Of a DNA stretch of 64,000 nt, positions 1 through 8,259 are shown piece by piece; within the stretch, counting starts at the first letter, position 1; every line of letters starts with the position of its first letter. A program made the translations under genes and the position numbers. Location: assembly GCA_934168275.1 (NCBI GenBank), contig CAKPNA010000004.1:1-64000 (forward strand), in the 5' to 3' direction. This DNA comes from an uncultured Bacilli bacterium. GTDB lineage: Bacteria; Bacillota_I; Bacilli_A; RF39; UBA660. The notes below the pieces were generated by a model, which saw only the letters and a program-made list of their open reading frames with translations, was not told the origin of the DNA and did not search any database.

Positions 1-262
1 TATAATATGCAAACAAGAGAAATTGTTGCCATCTTTTCTCAAGACGGTAAATAAATAATACCCTTTTTAGCCATTAAAGTCAATACTTTTTTTAACATTT
101 TTTGAGTTTTTTGATTTTTTCTCAAAACAACTGTCAATTTGCCTCGAAATGACATAAAAAGAGATGGTTAATCATCATATCAGCTCCACACTAAATTTTA
201 TTGCTTTATAAAATTTAGCATTAAATATTGTTCAATTTTACTCCACACTAGACTTTATTGAA
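1..262. other. Left-edge noncoding region with hairpins and a possible CDS remnant
   Basis: A plus-strand frame is open from the window edge to a TAA at 52-54 and could be the last 17 codons of a gene (ending REIVAIFSQDGK). A second frame is also open there, so this is only a hint. The rest is AT-rich and noncoding. A perfect 11-bp inverted repeat lies at 191-201/208-218 with a 6-nt loop. The 10-mer CTCCACACTA occurs directly repeated at 184-193 and 241-250. A 7-bp inverted pair GTTCAAT/ATTGAAC brackets 230-264. These could be the end of a mobile element or terminator structures, but no transposase is visible. Confidence 0.25.
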
Positions 263-296
263 CCAAAAAAAGCGATATAACTACATATAACGCTTT
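263..296 (-). terminator. Intrinsic terminator of the sipW operon
   Basis: On the minus strand AAAGCG pairs with CGCTTT (291-296 with 269-274). A further ATAT pairing lies inside, and a run of Ts follows. It lies 8 nt past the stop of the repeat-protein gene. Confidence 0.7.
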
Positions 297-303
297 AACT
301 TGT

Positions 304-1944
304 CTATTTATTCATCCAAGCATAAACTTTAATAGTACCATAATAATACTTATCCATTATCTCGTTTTGAACCTTACCATTGTCAAGAACATATAAGAAT
401 AAACTTACATCTATCTTTTCATATTCTTTTAAAGTACCACTTAATAATACATAATTAGTACCTGTCATATTTAACCCACCGGCTAACTTATCATTAGACC
501 AATATCTATTAGCAAGTTTACCACCTGTTAAATTACTTACACTACTTCTCACCTTATATTGAACATAATTAACTGATAGCTCTGATCTATCTGATTCTTC
601 AAATACAACAACATATTTTACATTACTACTATTATTATTACTTACCGTAAACTTTATAAGATCACTATCATTATCATTGTTAAAACCTTTAAAATTACCT
701 AAAGAATCAAATATTAAATCATTATTCTTTCCAATTATAATTGAAGCATCATCTAATTCTACTAAAGAAACATCTCCAAAGTTAATCGTCTTATTACCAT
801 CATTAGTAATAACTGAACTACTATTAAGTACATCACCATCAACTCTCACTACATTTCCATTAGTATCCATTATAACATTATTACTATCACTAACATATTG
901 ATATTTATTGCCATCTTTTATAACAGCACTGCCATCAGTATAGAAAATTATATCTCTACCATCTCTAAGTTTCTTACTATCACATACTTTAACGTAATTA
1001 CTATCTTTTATATCAAATATTTTATTATTAATAACATTTATAGCATTACTCTTTCTAACACTAATAGAATCTTTTCCATCTTTTATAACAGCACTTCCAT
1101 TAGAAAAATATATAATTGTTCTACCATCAGATAGATTATCTCTACCGACTTCTTTAAACAACTTAGATGTATCACTAACATCAGTTCCACTAGTAATATA
1201 ATAAGTATTACCTTTCAAAATAAGTGTCATACCATCAGTATATTTAGTAATAGTACCATTATCTTCATCATAAACAGCCACTATACTATTTAAAATACTA
1301 TTTTTAGATAATGAATTACTATCTCTAATTAACATTATTACTTTACCATCACCATCTAATATTTCCGCAGAACCATCAGAATAATAAGTAATAGTACCAT
1401 AAGAAAACTTCTCTTTCTTTGTAATAGTAATATCTAATGTTCTAGTATTAACATTTATATCACCATTTTTACTAATACCATATTCTCCATTATCTAAAGA
1501 AGAAATACGTGTTATTTTACCATTATCATAAATCTTTTTAGCAGTACCATCACTATAAAAGATAATGGAATACTTCCCTTTATCATTTCTAACTGTATCA
1601 TTAATTAAAATAATACCATAATCATAACCGCTTACATCCTGATTAAATAAGCCATTAACATATGCTTCACTAATTGGTCCTGAATCATTAATTTTAACTG
1701 TTAGTTCATCTCCAAAACTAGCACTAATAGGTACCTTACTTATAGTAGGAGAATTAGAATTGACTAACGATGAAACAGTATAAATAACTGCTAATATAAA
1801 TATAGTTAATGATAAAATTAATGCCGTAATAAACAATATTAACCAATGATTACGAAAAAAGATAAATAAAGGTTTGTCTTTTTTTTCAAGTATTATCTCT
1901 CTTTTTTCCTCATCTATCTTTTTAACTGTTACTCTTTTACTCAT
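304..1944 (-). CDS. Membrane-anchored repeat protein next to SipW-type signal peptidase
   Basis: No named family recognised. The start is the ATG at 1944: GGGTG precedes it by 7 nt and overlaps the sipW stop, so translation is probably coupled. The protein has about 34 charged cytoplasmic residues, one membrane helix (about 34-57), then a long extracellular part. That part has five copies of a roughly 45-55-residue repeat centred on Y-[ST]-[DN]-G-[ST]-A with I-x-D-G-x-x following (near 130, 188, 235, 280 and 335). The last 90 residues, ending YYYGTIKVYAW, resemble the camelysin/TasA-like tail of SipW-associated proteins. I infer a surface or matrix component handled by the adjacent peptidase. 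The absence of a clear cleavable signal argues it may stay anchored. Confidence 0.75.
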   Translation of the reverse strand: MSKRVTVKKIDEEKREIILEKKDKPLFIFFRNHWLILFITALILSLTIFILAVIYTVSSLVNSNSPTISKVPISASFGDELTVKINDSGPISEAYVNGLFNQDVSGYDYGIILINDTVRNDKGKYSIIFYSDGTAKKIYDNGKITRISSLDNGEYGISKNGDINVNTRTLDITITKKEKFSYGTITYYSDGSAEILDGDGKVIMLIRDSNSLSKNSILNSIVAVYDEDNGTITKYTDGMTLILKGNTYYITSGTDVSDTSKLFKEVGRDNLSDGRTIIYFSNGSAVIKDGKDSISVRKSNAINVINNKIFDIKDSNYVKVCDSKKLRDGRDIIFYTDGSAVIKDGNKYQYVSDSNNVIMDTNGNVVRVDGDVLNSSSVITNDGNKTINFGDVSLVELDDASIIIGKNNDLIFDSLGNFKGFNNDNDSDLIKFTVSNNNSSNVKYVVVFEESDRSELSVNYVQYKVRSSVSNLTGGKLANRYWSNDKLAGGLNMTGTNYVLLSGTLKEYEKIDVSLFLYVLDNGKVQNEIMDKYYYGTIKVYAWMNK

Positions 1945-1954
1945 AAATATCACC

Positions 1955-2611
1955 CTAATTCTTTAGTCTAGATTTTTCACTAGCTCTCTTAACGACCTTA
2001 ACAATATCATAAGATATAATAGCTAAACTAGGAATTATTACGACAATAATTAAACCACTCTTACTAGCAAGTAAATCTTGAATATAACCTAACTTTGGTA
2101 TTTTTAGTATTACCTTGCCAGTTATATTATCGTTAGTAATTAAGGCATCATCAGAAATATTATTATTATCACCCTGTGTTTTATAATAATACTTATTCTC
2201 TTTTTCATCATAATATCTTTCAACAATTCTGTGGGTAATTGAAATGCCGTTAAATCTTTGGTCAGGTGTTAAAAAAGTAATAATATCTCCTACTTTTAAT
2301 TTATCATCACTAACTTTTTTTGTAACAACAATATCTTTAACCTGAATAGTTGGAAGCATACTGCCAGTTAATACAACATAAGCATTAAACTTAGGCTGTG
2401 AAAAGTCACCCTTAGCTTCTCTTAACTTAATATCAGCAACATAAACAAGTAAAGTTGCCCCAACTAGCATTAAAAATATAAAAACAGCATAAGATAAAAC
2501 ATTTACTACAAATCTAATAGGATTTTCTCTTCTCTTTTCAAAACGTACCCTATAATGTTTAACATTAAACCTTGTATCATTATTATTAGTTTCTTCATAA
2601 GACATGTCCAT
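1955..2611 (-). CDS. sipW: SipW/ER-type signal peptidase I
   Basis: Membrane signal peptidase of 218 residues that removes signal peptides from exported proteins. The catalytic Ser is in TGSMLPTI (about residue 89). The general-base position is His in ITHRIV (about 141) instead of the Lys of ordinary bacterial SPase I. This marks the ER/archaeal/SipW subtype. Later Asp residues (QGDNN, ISDD) complete the usual boxes. There is one N-terminal membrane helix (about 32-55) and a second near the C-terminus (about 186-206). AAAGGAG lies 7 nt before the ATG. It precedes the repeat protein by 10 nt. Bacilli pair SipW with TasA-like matrix proteins, which fits the neighbour and the surface protein at 49.6-51.4 kb. 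Confidence 0.88.
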   Translation of the reverse strand: MDMSYEETNNNDTRFNVKHYRVRFEKRRENPIRFVVNVLSYAVFIFLMLVGATLLVYVADIKLREAKGDFSQPKFNAYVVLTGSMLPTIQVKDIVVTKKVSDDKLKVGDIITFLTPDQRFNGISITHRIVERYYDEKENKYYYKTQGDNNNISDDALITNDNITGKVILKIPKLGYIQDLLASKSGLIIVVIIPSLAIISYDIVKVVKRASEKSRLKN

Positions 2612-2700
2612 AATAACACTCCTTTATCATACAATAAACATTATAACCTAAATGAAATGATAATACAAGTTAATTAAAAAATATTTTCTATTTTTATATC

Positions 2701-2735
2701 AAAGAAAAAGTAAACACACATAAATGTATTTACTT
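2701..2735 (-). terminator. Intrinsic terminator after thrS
   Basis: AAGTAAATACA pairs with TGTGTTTACTT on the minus strand (11 bp, one wobble), followed by TTTTTC. It sits just past the thrS stop. Confidence 0.6.
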
Positions 2736-2741
2736 ATTTTA

Positions 2742-4499
2742 TTAATCTCTTTTTTTACTATCTATAACATTTTTAATATATTTTACAAACTCATCTTTAG
2801 GTAAAGTAGTTGTCTCTTCACTACCAAACTTACGATAACTAACAGTATTATTATCTCTTTCTACATTACCTAAAATTAAAGTATATGGAATCTTCCTAGT
2901 TTGTGATTCACGAATCTTATAACTAAGTTTTTCACTTCTAGCATCTAAATTAACTCTAATACCATTATCTAACAATAACTTTTCAATATCTTTAGCATAA
3001 TCTAAATGATAGTCGTTATTAACCGGAATAACATTTACTTGAATAGGACTTAACCAAGTAGGTAAAGAACCCTTAGTTTCCTCTAAAATAAATGCTGTAA
3101 ATCTATCAAAAGTACCAAATATAGCACGATGTAGAACAACAGGAACTTTTTTAGAGCCATCACTATCTACATATGAAAGATTAAATCTTCTAGGTAATAA
3201 GAAATCAAGTTGACATGTTGATAAAGTTACTTCCGGGCCAATCGCAGGTTTAACCTCTACATCCAATTTAGGGCCATAGAAGGCAGCTTCTCCAATAGCT
3301 TCAGTATATTCACATCCAAGCTCATTTAAGACCTCACGAAGCCTATTTTCAGCCTCATTCCACATCTCATCATCATCAAAATATTTTTCTTTATCATTTT
3401 TATCACGTAAAGATAATCTAAACTTATAATTCTTAATACCAAAATCATTATAAACATCAAGTATTAAAGAAACAACTTTCTTAAACTCTTCTCCAATTTG
3501 ATCAGGTCTAACAAATAAATGTGCATCATTTTGACACATACATCTAACTCTCTCTAATCCCTTAACAGCACCACTTGCTTCATACCTAAAATCAGTAGCA
3601 AATTCCCCAATTCTAATAGGAAGTTCACGGTATGAATGGATAGTATTACCATATATAAGCATATGATGAGGACAATTCATTGGTCTTAAAACAAATTCTT
3701 CATCATCAACCTTCATAGAAGGAAACATATTTTCTTTATAATGATCCCAATGACCACTAGTCTTGTATAAGTCAACAGTACCTACACATGGAGTATATAC
3801 ATGCAAGTATCCCATTTTCTGTTCTTTTTCATAAATATAATTTTCAAGTTGCTTTCTAACTAAAGCTCCATTAGGAAGCCATAAAGGCATACCCTTACCA
3901 ACTAAATCATGAACCATAAATATATCTAAATCTTTACCTATCTTACGATGATCTCTTAATTTTAAATCTTCTAGTTCATTTAAATAGTTCTGTAAATCAT
4001 CTTCATTATAGAAACATACTCCATATATTCTTTGAAGCATCTTATTCTTAGAGTCTCCCTTATAATAAGCTCCACTAAATTTAATTAACTTAAAATATTT
4101 AATTAACTTAGTACTCTCAACATGTGGTCCTCTACATAAATCAACGAAATCACCTTGCTGATATGCACTAATAACTTCATCAGGACCCATTCTCTCAATT
4201 AAATCTATCTTATAAGGATCATCTTTAAACATTTCTAAAGCCTCTTCCTTAGATAACTCTAATCTCTTAATCAACTTATTATCCTTACTAATTTTCTTCA
4301 TTTCCTTTTCTATCTTAGTAAGAACTTCATCAGTAACAACATTATCTCCTAAATCAATGTCATAGTAAAATCCTTCATCTATAACTGGCCCAACCCAAAA
4401 CTTAGCCTCAGGATATAAATGCTTAACAGCGTGTGCTAATAAATGAGCACAACTATGATTTAAAACACTTAACTTTTCATCTTCTTTTATATTTATCAT
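2742..4499 (-). CDS. thrS: Threonyl-tRNA synthetase, TGS domain absent
   Basis: Charges tRNA-Thr. At 585 residues it is about 50-60 shorter than the usual 640: the N-terminal TGS domain is missing and the protein starts directly with the editing domain. That domain shows HSCAH (H15, H19) and CRGPH (C122, H126), the zinc-like editing pocket. The class II core follows: Cys in MNCPHH (276), motif 2 FRYEASG with the following QNDAH (His 327), and motif 3 HRAIFGTFDRF (His 457). The C-terminal anticodon-binding domain is present. The ATG overlaps the TAA of the upstream gene (TAATG), so the two are translationally coupled, and both lie behind the T-box leader. Confidence 0.97.
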   Translation of the reverse strand: MINIKEDEKLSVLNHSCAHLLAHAVKHLYPEAKFWVGPVIDEGFYYDIDLGDNVVTDEVLTKIEKEMKKISKDNKLIKRLELSKEEALEMFKDDPYKIDLIERMGPDEVISAYQQGDFVDLCRGPHVESTKLIKYFKLIKFSGAYYKGDSKNKMLQRIYGVCFYNEDDLQNYLNELEDLKLRDHRKIGKDLDIFMVHDLVGKGMPLWLPNGALVRKQLENYIYEKEQKMGYLHVYTPCVGTVDLYKTSGHWDHYKENMFPSMKVDDEEFVLRPMNCPHHMLIYGNTIHSYRELPIRIGEFATDFRYEASGAVKGLERVRCMCQNDAHLFVRPDQIGEEFKKVVSLILDVYNDFGIKNYKFRLSLRDKNDKEKYFDDDEMWNEAENRLREVLNELGCEYTEAIGEAAFYGPKLDVEVKPAIGPEVTLSTCQLDFLLPRRFNLSYVDSDGSKKVPVVLHRAIFGTFDRFTAFILEETKGSLPTWLSPIQVNVIPVNNDYHLDYAKDIEKLLLDNGIRVNLDARSEKLSYKIRESQTRKIPYTLILGNVERDNNTVSYRKFGSEETTTLPKDEFVKYIKNVIDSKKRD

Positions 4500-4969
4500 T
4501 ATTTATCATCCTTTCTATATTCATGAACTATTATTCTTTTTAAACACTTTGAATCATCCTTGGCATGTAAATTAAAATCATAAAATTCAAAAGCATAATC
4601 ATGATATTTGCCATTACATAACTTCCTCAAATAATCATGCTTAATCATATCACCATAACGACCAACTGTTTCAACAGAAGCATTATCAACAATATCTCTA
4701 CATATATCATCACTTAAATCAATAATACAATCCGTCAAAGTCATATAAATTATAATTAAATCAGCCATAACTTCTTTCTTAAAATTACTAGAATCTAAAA
4801 ACCAATTATATACTTTAACAAAAGGTATTAAAAATTCTTCATCACTAACACATTTAGAAACCTTAACATATTGTTTAATTATAAGCTTTCTAATATAATC
4901 TTTTTCTAAATCATCAATAGCTTGATTACCCCAACAATATAGTAGATTTACATTAATTTCTTTTGACAT
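4499..4969 (-). CDS. Uncharacterised protein in the thrS T-box operon
   Basis: No family recognised. The protein has about 156 residues, no membrane segment, and several Cys and Trp residues. Its mainly helical pattern gives no metal or nucleotide motif I can name. The start is the ATG at 4969 because a GGGGGG Shine-Dalgarno lies 8-9 nt upstream. An earlier in-frame ATG at 4987 would encode that Shine-Dalgarno as codons and has none of its own. The gene is the first in the threonine T-box transcript and overlaps thrS by one base. It should therefore be induced when charged tRNA-Thr falls, which suggests (inference only) a role in threonine supply, tRNA-Thr handling or the stress response. Confidence 0.75.
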   Translation of the reverse strand: MSKEINVNLLYCWGNQAIDDLEKDYIRKLIIKQYVKVSKCVSDEEFLIPFVKVYNWFLDSSNFKKEVMADLIIIYMTLTDCIIDLSDDICRDIVDNASVETVGRYGDMIKHDYLRKLCNGKYHDYAFEFYDFNLHAKDDSKCLKRIIVHEYRKDDK

Positions 4970-4992
4970 ATCATCATCCCCCCACATAACAT

Positions 4993-5186
4993 AAAAAAGA
5001 GCATGGCAAGGAGTCTAAAGACGGTACCATCCTCTTATTTAACTTAATTCACATAACGGTATTACCCGAAAACTTTTTCAAGCCTAACTCCAAGGTAGTA
5101 ATTATTAATCAAACTAGTTTATTCTCACCAACCATAAACTCTCTTTATAGCTGAATTAATAACCATGTCCTCTTCAACGTATTTAC
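4993..5186 (-). ncRNA. T-box leader, threonine-specific
   Basis: The 5' leader runs from a TTGATT-17-TATAAT promoter to the first gene. It carries the T-box core AGGATGGTACCGT (complement of 5021-5033). This core sits in a competing terminator: AAGAG-ATGG pairs with CCAT-CTCTT and is followed by TTTTTT, at 4993-5036. A Stem I region precedes it, with the 8-bp pairing TTATTAAT/ATTAATAA. The candidate specifier ACU-ACC lies at 5094-5099; both triplets are Thr codons, matching thrS downstream. Uncharged tRNA-Thr should stabilise the antiterminator and turn the operon on. Confidence 0.9.
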
Positions 5187-5192
5187 AAATAA

Positions 5193-5221
5193 ATTATAAA
5201 ACAAACTACTATAAAAATCAA
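5193..5221 (-). promoter_or_regulatory. Promoter of the T-box/thrS operon
   Basis: -35 TTGATT (5216-5221), 17-bp spacer, -10 TATAAT (5193-5198) on the minus strand. It lies just past the stop codon of the kinase-like gene. Confidence 0.8.
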
Positions 5222-5227
5222 TATATT

Positions 5228-5923
5228 TTAATAAAAATAATCTCTAACATTTTTACATCCTCTTAATCTTCTCTTTAAAACAAGAGGATCAGTACCATAA
5301 GAAAATAAATCAGAAACTAATAACTTATTATTAGCAGATGCAAGACCTAAACCTTTTAAAGCATTATTAAGCATTTTAGAAAAAGCATAATATAAAGCAC
5401 TAGTATTAATACCTAACATAACATCATATGGCTTGCTTTCTTCTCGACGATACTTATCAAAATCAACAACTACAATATTATCACTAGTTAATATCATATT
5501 TCTATTATGTAAATCTACTACTAATACTAAATCTCTGGCAAGTCTATCCATTGCATCATATATTGCATTAAAATTATCTACTAAGTATTCAGCAGGCATA
5601 GATAAAATATTATCGATAGCACTTTTATAATATTTCATTGTATATGCAACAACTTTTTTATCTTTATCATAAAGTAAATCATATAACTTACAAAAGTTAG
5701 GATCATTAAAATTTTTAAAATAATTAAATATATCTTCACTAATAACAGTTGGTGTATCATCAAATATTGTCAAAGGCTTTTTAGGTTCAACATCTTTTAG
5801 TTCCTTTAAGCAAATGTTGTCATCTTCCTCTACTCTATAAATATTACCATAACAACCTGTATTATTAATTTTAGAAGTTGTCGTAAAACTAACCACTTTA
5901 CCATTACTATTATAATATTTCAT
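5228..5923 (-). CDS. Protein-kinase-fold protein (putative)
   Basis: Probable small kinase-like protein of 231 residues. A lysine in ICLKEL is in the position of the ATP-binding Lys. A catalytic-loop-like segment, DLHNRNMIL, is followed after a few residues by VVDFDKY, resembling the HxN...DFD pattern of protein and aminoglycoside/choline kinases. The substrate is unknown. The start is the ATG at 5923, 7 nt after GGGGG. The frame is open further upstream to a TTG at 5977, but that TTG is the first three bases of the -35 box of this gene's own promoter. The unit is transcribed alone, between rplQ and the thrS operon. Confidence 0.65.
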   Translation of the reverse strand: MKYYNSNGKVVSFTTTSKINNTGCYGNIYRVEEDDNICLKELKDVEPKKPLTIFDDTPTVISEDIFNYFKNFNDPNFCKLYDLLYDKDKKVVAYTMKYYKSAIDNILSMPAEYLVDNFNAIYDAMDRLARDLVLVVDLHNRNMILTSDNIVVVDFDKYRREESKPYDVMLGINTSALYYAFSKMLNNALKGLGLASANNKLLVSDLFSYGTDPLVLKRRLRGCKNVRDYFY

Positions 5924-5948
5924 ACTATAACCCCCATATCGACAAGAT

Positions 5949-5977
5949 ATTATAGCATAAACAAACGTATGTGTCAA
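5949..5977 (-). promoter_or_regulatory. Consensus promoter of the kinase-like gene
   Basis: TTGACA (5972-5977), 17-bp spacer, TATAAT (5949-5954): a perfect sigma-A consensus on the minus strand. It lies inside the longest reading frame and so decides the start at 5923. Confidence 0.9.
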
Positions 5978-5983
5978 CTATAA

Positions 5984-6007
5984 AAGGAAAAGACTCCTAA
6001 GAGTCTT
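5984..6007 (-). terminator. Terminator of the ribosomal superoperon
   Basis: AAGACTC-TTAG-GAGTCTT followed by TTCCTTTT on the minus strand. The 5' arm overlaps the rplQ stop codon. It closes a run of genes of about 14 kb with no other clear terminator. Confidence 0.8.
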
Positions 6008-6347
6008 AAACTAATTCTAAGATAACTAATAAAGCGTTATCTCCTTTTCTTTCTTTCATTTTAACAATTCTAGTATATCCACCATTTCTATCTTTATAAC
6101 GTGGAGCTATATCATTAAATACTTTATTTACACATGCTTCATCATTATGTAAAAATGCAAGGGCAAGTCTTCTAGAAACAAGACTACCATTTTTACCATA
6201 TGTAACCATCTTATCAAAACATTTTCTAACTTCTTTTGCTCTAGTTTCAGTAGTAACAATTCTTTCGTTTTCAATAAGTTGTTTTGTTAAAGTAGCTAAC
6301 ATACTTCTTCTATGTTTATTATCTCTTCCAAGTTTTCTATAAGCCAC
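6006..6347 (-). CDS. rplQ: Ribosomal protein bL17
   Basis: Large-subunit protein near the exit tunnel, 113 residues, a normal length. It opens MAYRKLGRDNKHRRSML and ends with the family motif GDNALLVILELV. The start codon is GTG, preceded by GAGGAGG 7 nt away. It is the last gene of the superoperon, 15 bp after rpoA, as in other Firmicutes, and an intrinsic terminator overlaps its stop. Confidence 0.97.
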   Translation of the reverse strand: MAYRKLGRDNKHRRSMLATLTKQLIENERIVTTETRAKEVRKCFDKMVTYGKNGSLVSRRLALAFLHNDEACVNKVFNDIAPRYKDRNGGYTRIVKMKERKGDNALLVILELV

Positions 6348-6362
6348 AATAATTCCTCCTCA

Positions 6363-7316
6363 CTAATCTTCAGATTTAAAAGATAATCCCATATCTTTTA
6401 CTTTATCTATTACTTCTTTTAATGACTTCTTACCTAAATTACGAATCTTCATCATATCGTTTTCAGTTTTATCAACCAAATCACGTAATGTTAAAATTCC
6501 AGCTCTCTTAAGACAGTTATATGCTCTAACAGAAAAATCTAAATCATCAATTGACACATCAAGCATCTTTTGCGTAGGATCATCTGTCTTACAAGTCATA
6601 AGACCAGTCTCATCAGCAATTTCATTCAAATCAGTTAAAATATTAAAATGCTCAATTAATATTCTACTAGCAAGTGCTATTGATTCTTCTGGTGTAATAG
6701 AACCATTAGTCCATACTTCAAGAACTAATTTATCATAATGATCGTTTTGACCAACTCTCGCAGGTTCAACTTCATAATTAATTCTTTCAATTGGAGCATA
6801 TAAACTATCAATAGCAATTACATTAAGCATATTCTTTTCAAATAATTTTTTATTTTCTTCAGCTCTTGTATATCCTCTACCAGTACCAATAGTCATTTCC
6901 ATATTAAGACTACCACCCTCAGCAATATTAGCAATTACTTGATCAGGGTTTAAAATCTCTATATCAGCATCTGCTTCAATATCACCAGCAGTAACAACTT
7001 TAGGACCTACAGCAGATAATCTAAGTATCTTACTATAATCATCACTATGATTCTTAATAACAATACTCTTTAAATTTAATACAATAGCTGTTACATCTTC
7101 GATAACTCCATCCATTTTTTGGAATTCATGAGCAACACCATCTATTTTAACACTAGTAATTGCATCACCTGGTAAACTAGATAACATAACTCTTCTAAGA
7201 GCATTACCTAAAGTAGTACCAAATCCTTTTTCTAAAGGACCAATTTCAAATTTACCATAAAAATTATCTTTAACATATTCTTTAACTTTATAATCTGGTT
7301 TTTCAAATTTTAACAT
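6363..7316 (-). CDS. rpoA: RNA polymerase alpha subunit
   Basis: Alpha subunit of 317 residues. The N-terminal dimerisation domain includes PLEKGFGTTLGNALRRVML. The C-terminal domain has the DNA-contacting helix-hairpin-helix region (CLKRAGI, RNLGKKSLKEV). The start is the ATG at 7316 (MLKFEKP), with GGGAG 7 nt upstream. An in-frame extension to 7364 would overlap the end of rpsK and lacks a ribosome-binding site. It is placed rpsK-rpoA-rplQ as in the classical alpha operon. Confidence 0.97.
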   Translation of the reverse strand: MLKFEKPDYKVKEYVKDNFYGKFEIGPLEKGFGTTLGNALRRVMLSSLPGDAITSVKIDGVAHEFQKMDGVIEDVTAIVLNLKSIVIKNHSDDYSKILRLSAVGPKVVTAGDIEADADIEILNPDQVIANIAEGGSLNMEMTIGTGRGYTRAEENKKLFEKNMLNVIAIDSLYAPIERINYEVEPARVGQNDHYDKLVLEVWTNGSITPEESIALASRILIEHFNILTDLNEIADETGLMTCKTDDPTQKMLDVSIDDLDFSVRAYNCLKRAGILTLRDLVDKTENDMMKIRNLGKKSLKEVIDKVKDMGLSFKSED

Positions 7317-7333
7317 AAGTATACTCCCTTTCT

Positions 7334-7723
7334 TTATCCACGACGTCTTTTTGGTGGACGACAACCATTATGTGGAATTGGTGTTACATCTGTTATGCTA
7401 GTTACTTCTAATCCAACTGTTGATAAGGCACGAACAGCAGCATCCCTTCCTTGACCTAATCCTTTAACGAATGCTTTTACCTTTTTCATTCCCATATCAA
7501 CTGCTTTTTTACCAGCTGCTTCAGCAGCCATAGAAGCAGCAAATGGAGTTGATTTCTTACTTCCCTTTATACCTTGAGTTCCAGCAGAAGCCCAACTAAT
7601 TACATTACCAGCTTCATCAGTGATAGTTACAACTGTATTATTAAATGTAGAATGAACATGAACTTCTCCATTAGGAACATTCTTCTTAACTTTACGTTTT
7701 CTTGCATTATATGTCTTAGCCAT
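7334..7723 (-). CDS. rpsK: Ribosomal protein uS11
   Basis: Small-subunit platform protein, 129 residues. Typical features are HVHSTFNNTVVTITD, the glycine-rich KGLGQGRDAAVRAL segment, and the C-terminal PIPHNGCRPPKRRRG. AAGGAGG lies ahead of the ATG. It follows rpsM and precedes rpoA, the standard alpha-operon order. Confidence 0.98.
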   Translation of the reverse strand: MAKTYNARKRKVKKNVPNGEVHVHSTFNNTVVTITDEAGNVISWASAGTQGIKGSKKSTPFAASMAAEAAGKKAVDMGMKKVKAFVKGLGQGRDAAVRALSTVGLEVTSITDVTPIPHNGCRPPKRRRG

Positions 7724-7743
7724 ATATATCTATTCCTCCTTAT

Positions 7744-8112
7744 CTACGCTTTCTTCTTATTAGCTACAACTTTACCTTTACCTTTACGAGTTCTAGCATT
7801 TCTATTAGTTCTTTGACCTCTAACAGGTAAATTCTTTTTATGTCTTGTACCTTGATATGAATTTATTTCCATTTTAGTCTTAATATTCATATTGACTTCT
7901 CTTCTTAAGTCACCTTCAACTGTATATTTATCGATTTCTTTTCTGATTCTAGCTAATTCATCATCTGTTAAATCTTTAGCTTTCTTATCTAAATCAACAT
8001 TAGCAGCTGTTAATATAGTTTTAGATAATCTTCTTCCAATACCATAAATATAAGTTAGTGAAATTTCAATTCTTTTTTCATTTGGTATATCAATACCCTT
8101 AATACGTGCCAT
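7744..8112 (-). CDS. rpsM: Ribosomal protein uS13
   Basis: Head protein of the 30S subunit, 122 residues. It opens ARIKGIDIPNEKRIEISLT and has the helix-two-turn-helix core. The basic tail with GQRTNRNARTRKGKGK contacts P-site tRNA. A good AGGAGG precedes the ATG. It lies between rpmJ and rpsK. Confidence 0.98.
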   Translation of the reverse strand: MARIKGIDIPNEKRIEISLTYIYGIGRRLSKTILTAANVDLDKKAKDLTDDELARIRKEIDKYTVEGDLRREVNMNIKTKMEINSYQGTRHKKNLPVRGQRTNRNARTRKGKGKVVANKKKA

Positions 8113-8127
8113 TACTTTTTCCTCCTA

Positions 8128-8241
8128 TTAACCTTGTTTTTGTTTGTGTTTTGGATTCTCACAAATTACCATAACTTTACCTTTACGTTTGATTACTTTA
8201 CATTTTTCACACATAGGTTTAACTGAAGCTCTAACTTTCAT
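8128..8241 (-). CDS. rpmJ: Ribosomal protein bL36, zinc-binding form
   Basis: A 37-residue protein: MKVRASVKPMCEKCKVIKRK, then GKVMVICENPKHKQKQG. Cys11, Cys14, Cys27 and His32 form the C-x2-C-x12-C-x4-H zinc ribbon of the C+ form. AGGAGG lies 7-8 nt before the ATG. It sits between infA and rpsM exactly as in Bacillus. It is too short for usual ORF length cut-offs and is easily missed. Confidence 0.97.
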   Translation of the reverse strand: MKVRASVKPMCEKCKVIKRKGKVMVICENPKHKQKQG

Positions 8242-8259
8242 TTTAATTCCTCCTATTTC

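Noticed and set aside
677..1134. Plus-strand open frames inside the repeat-protein gene
   Set aside because: Antisense shadows of a low-complexity coding region, without ribosome-binding sites or promoters.
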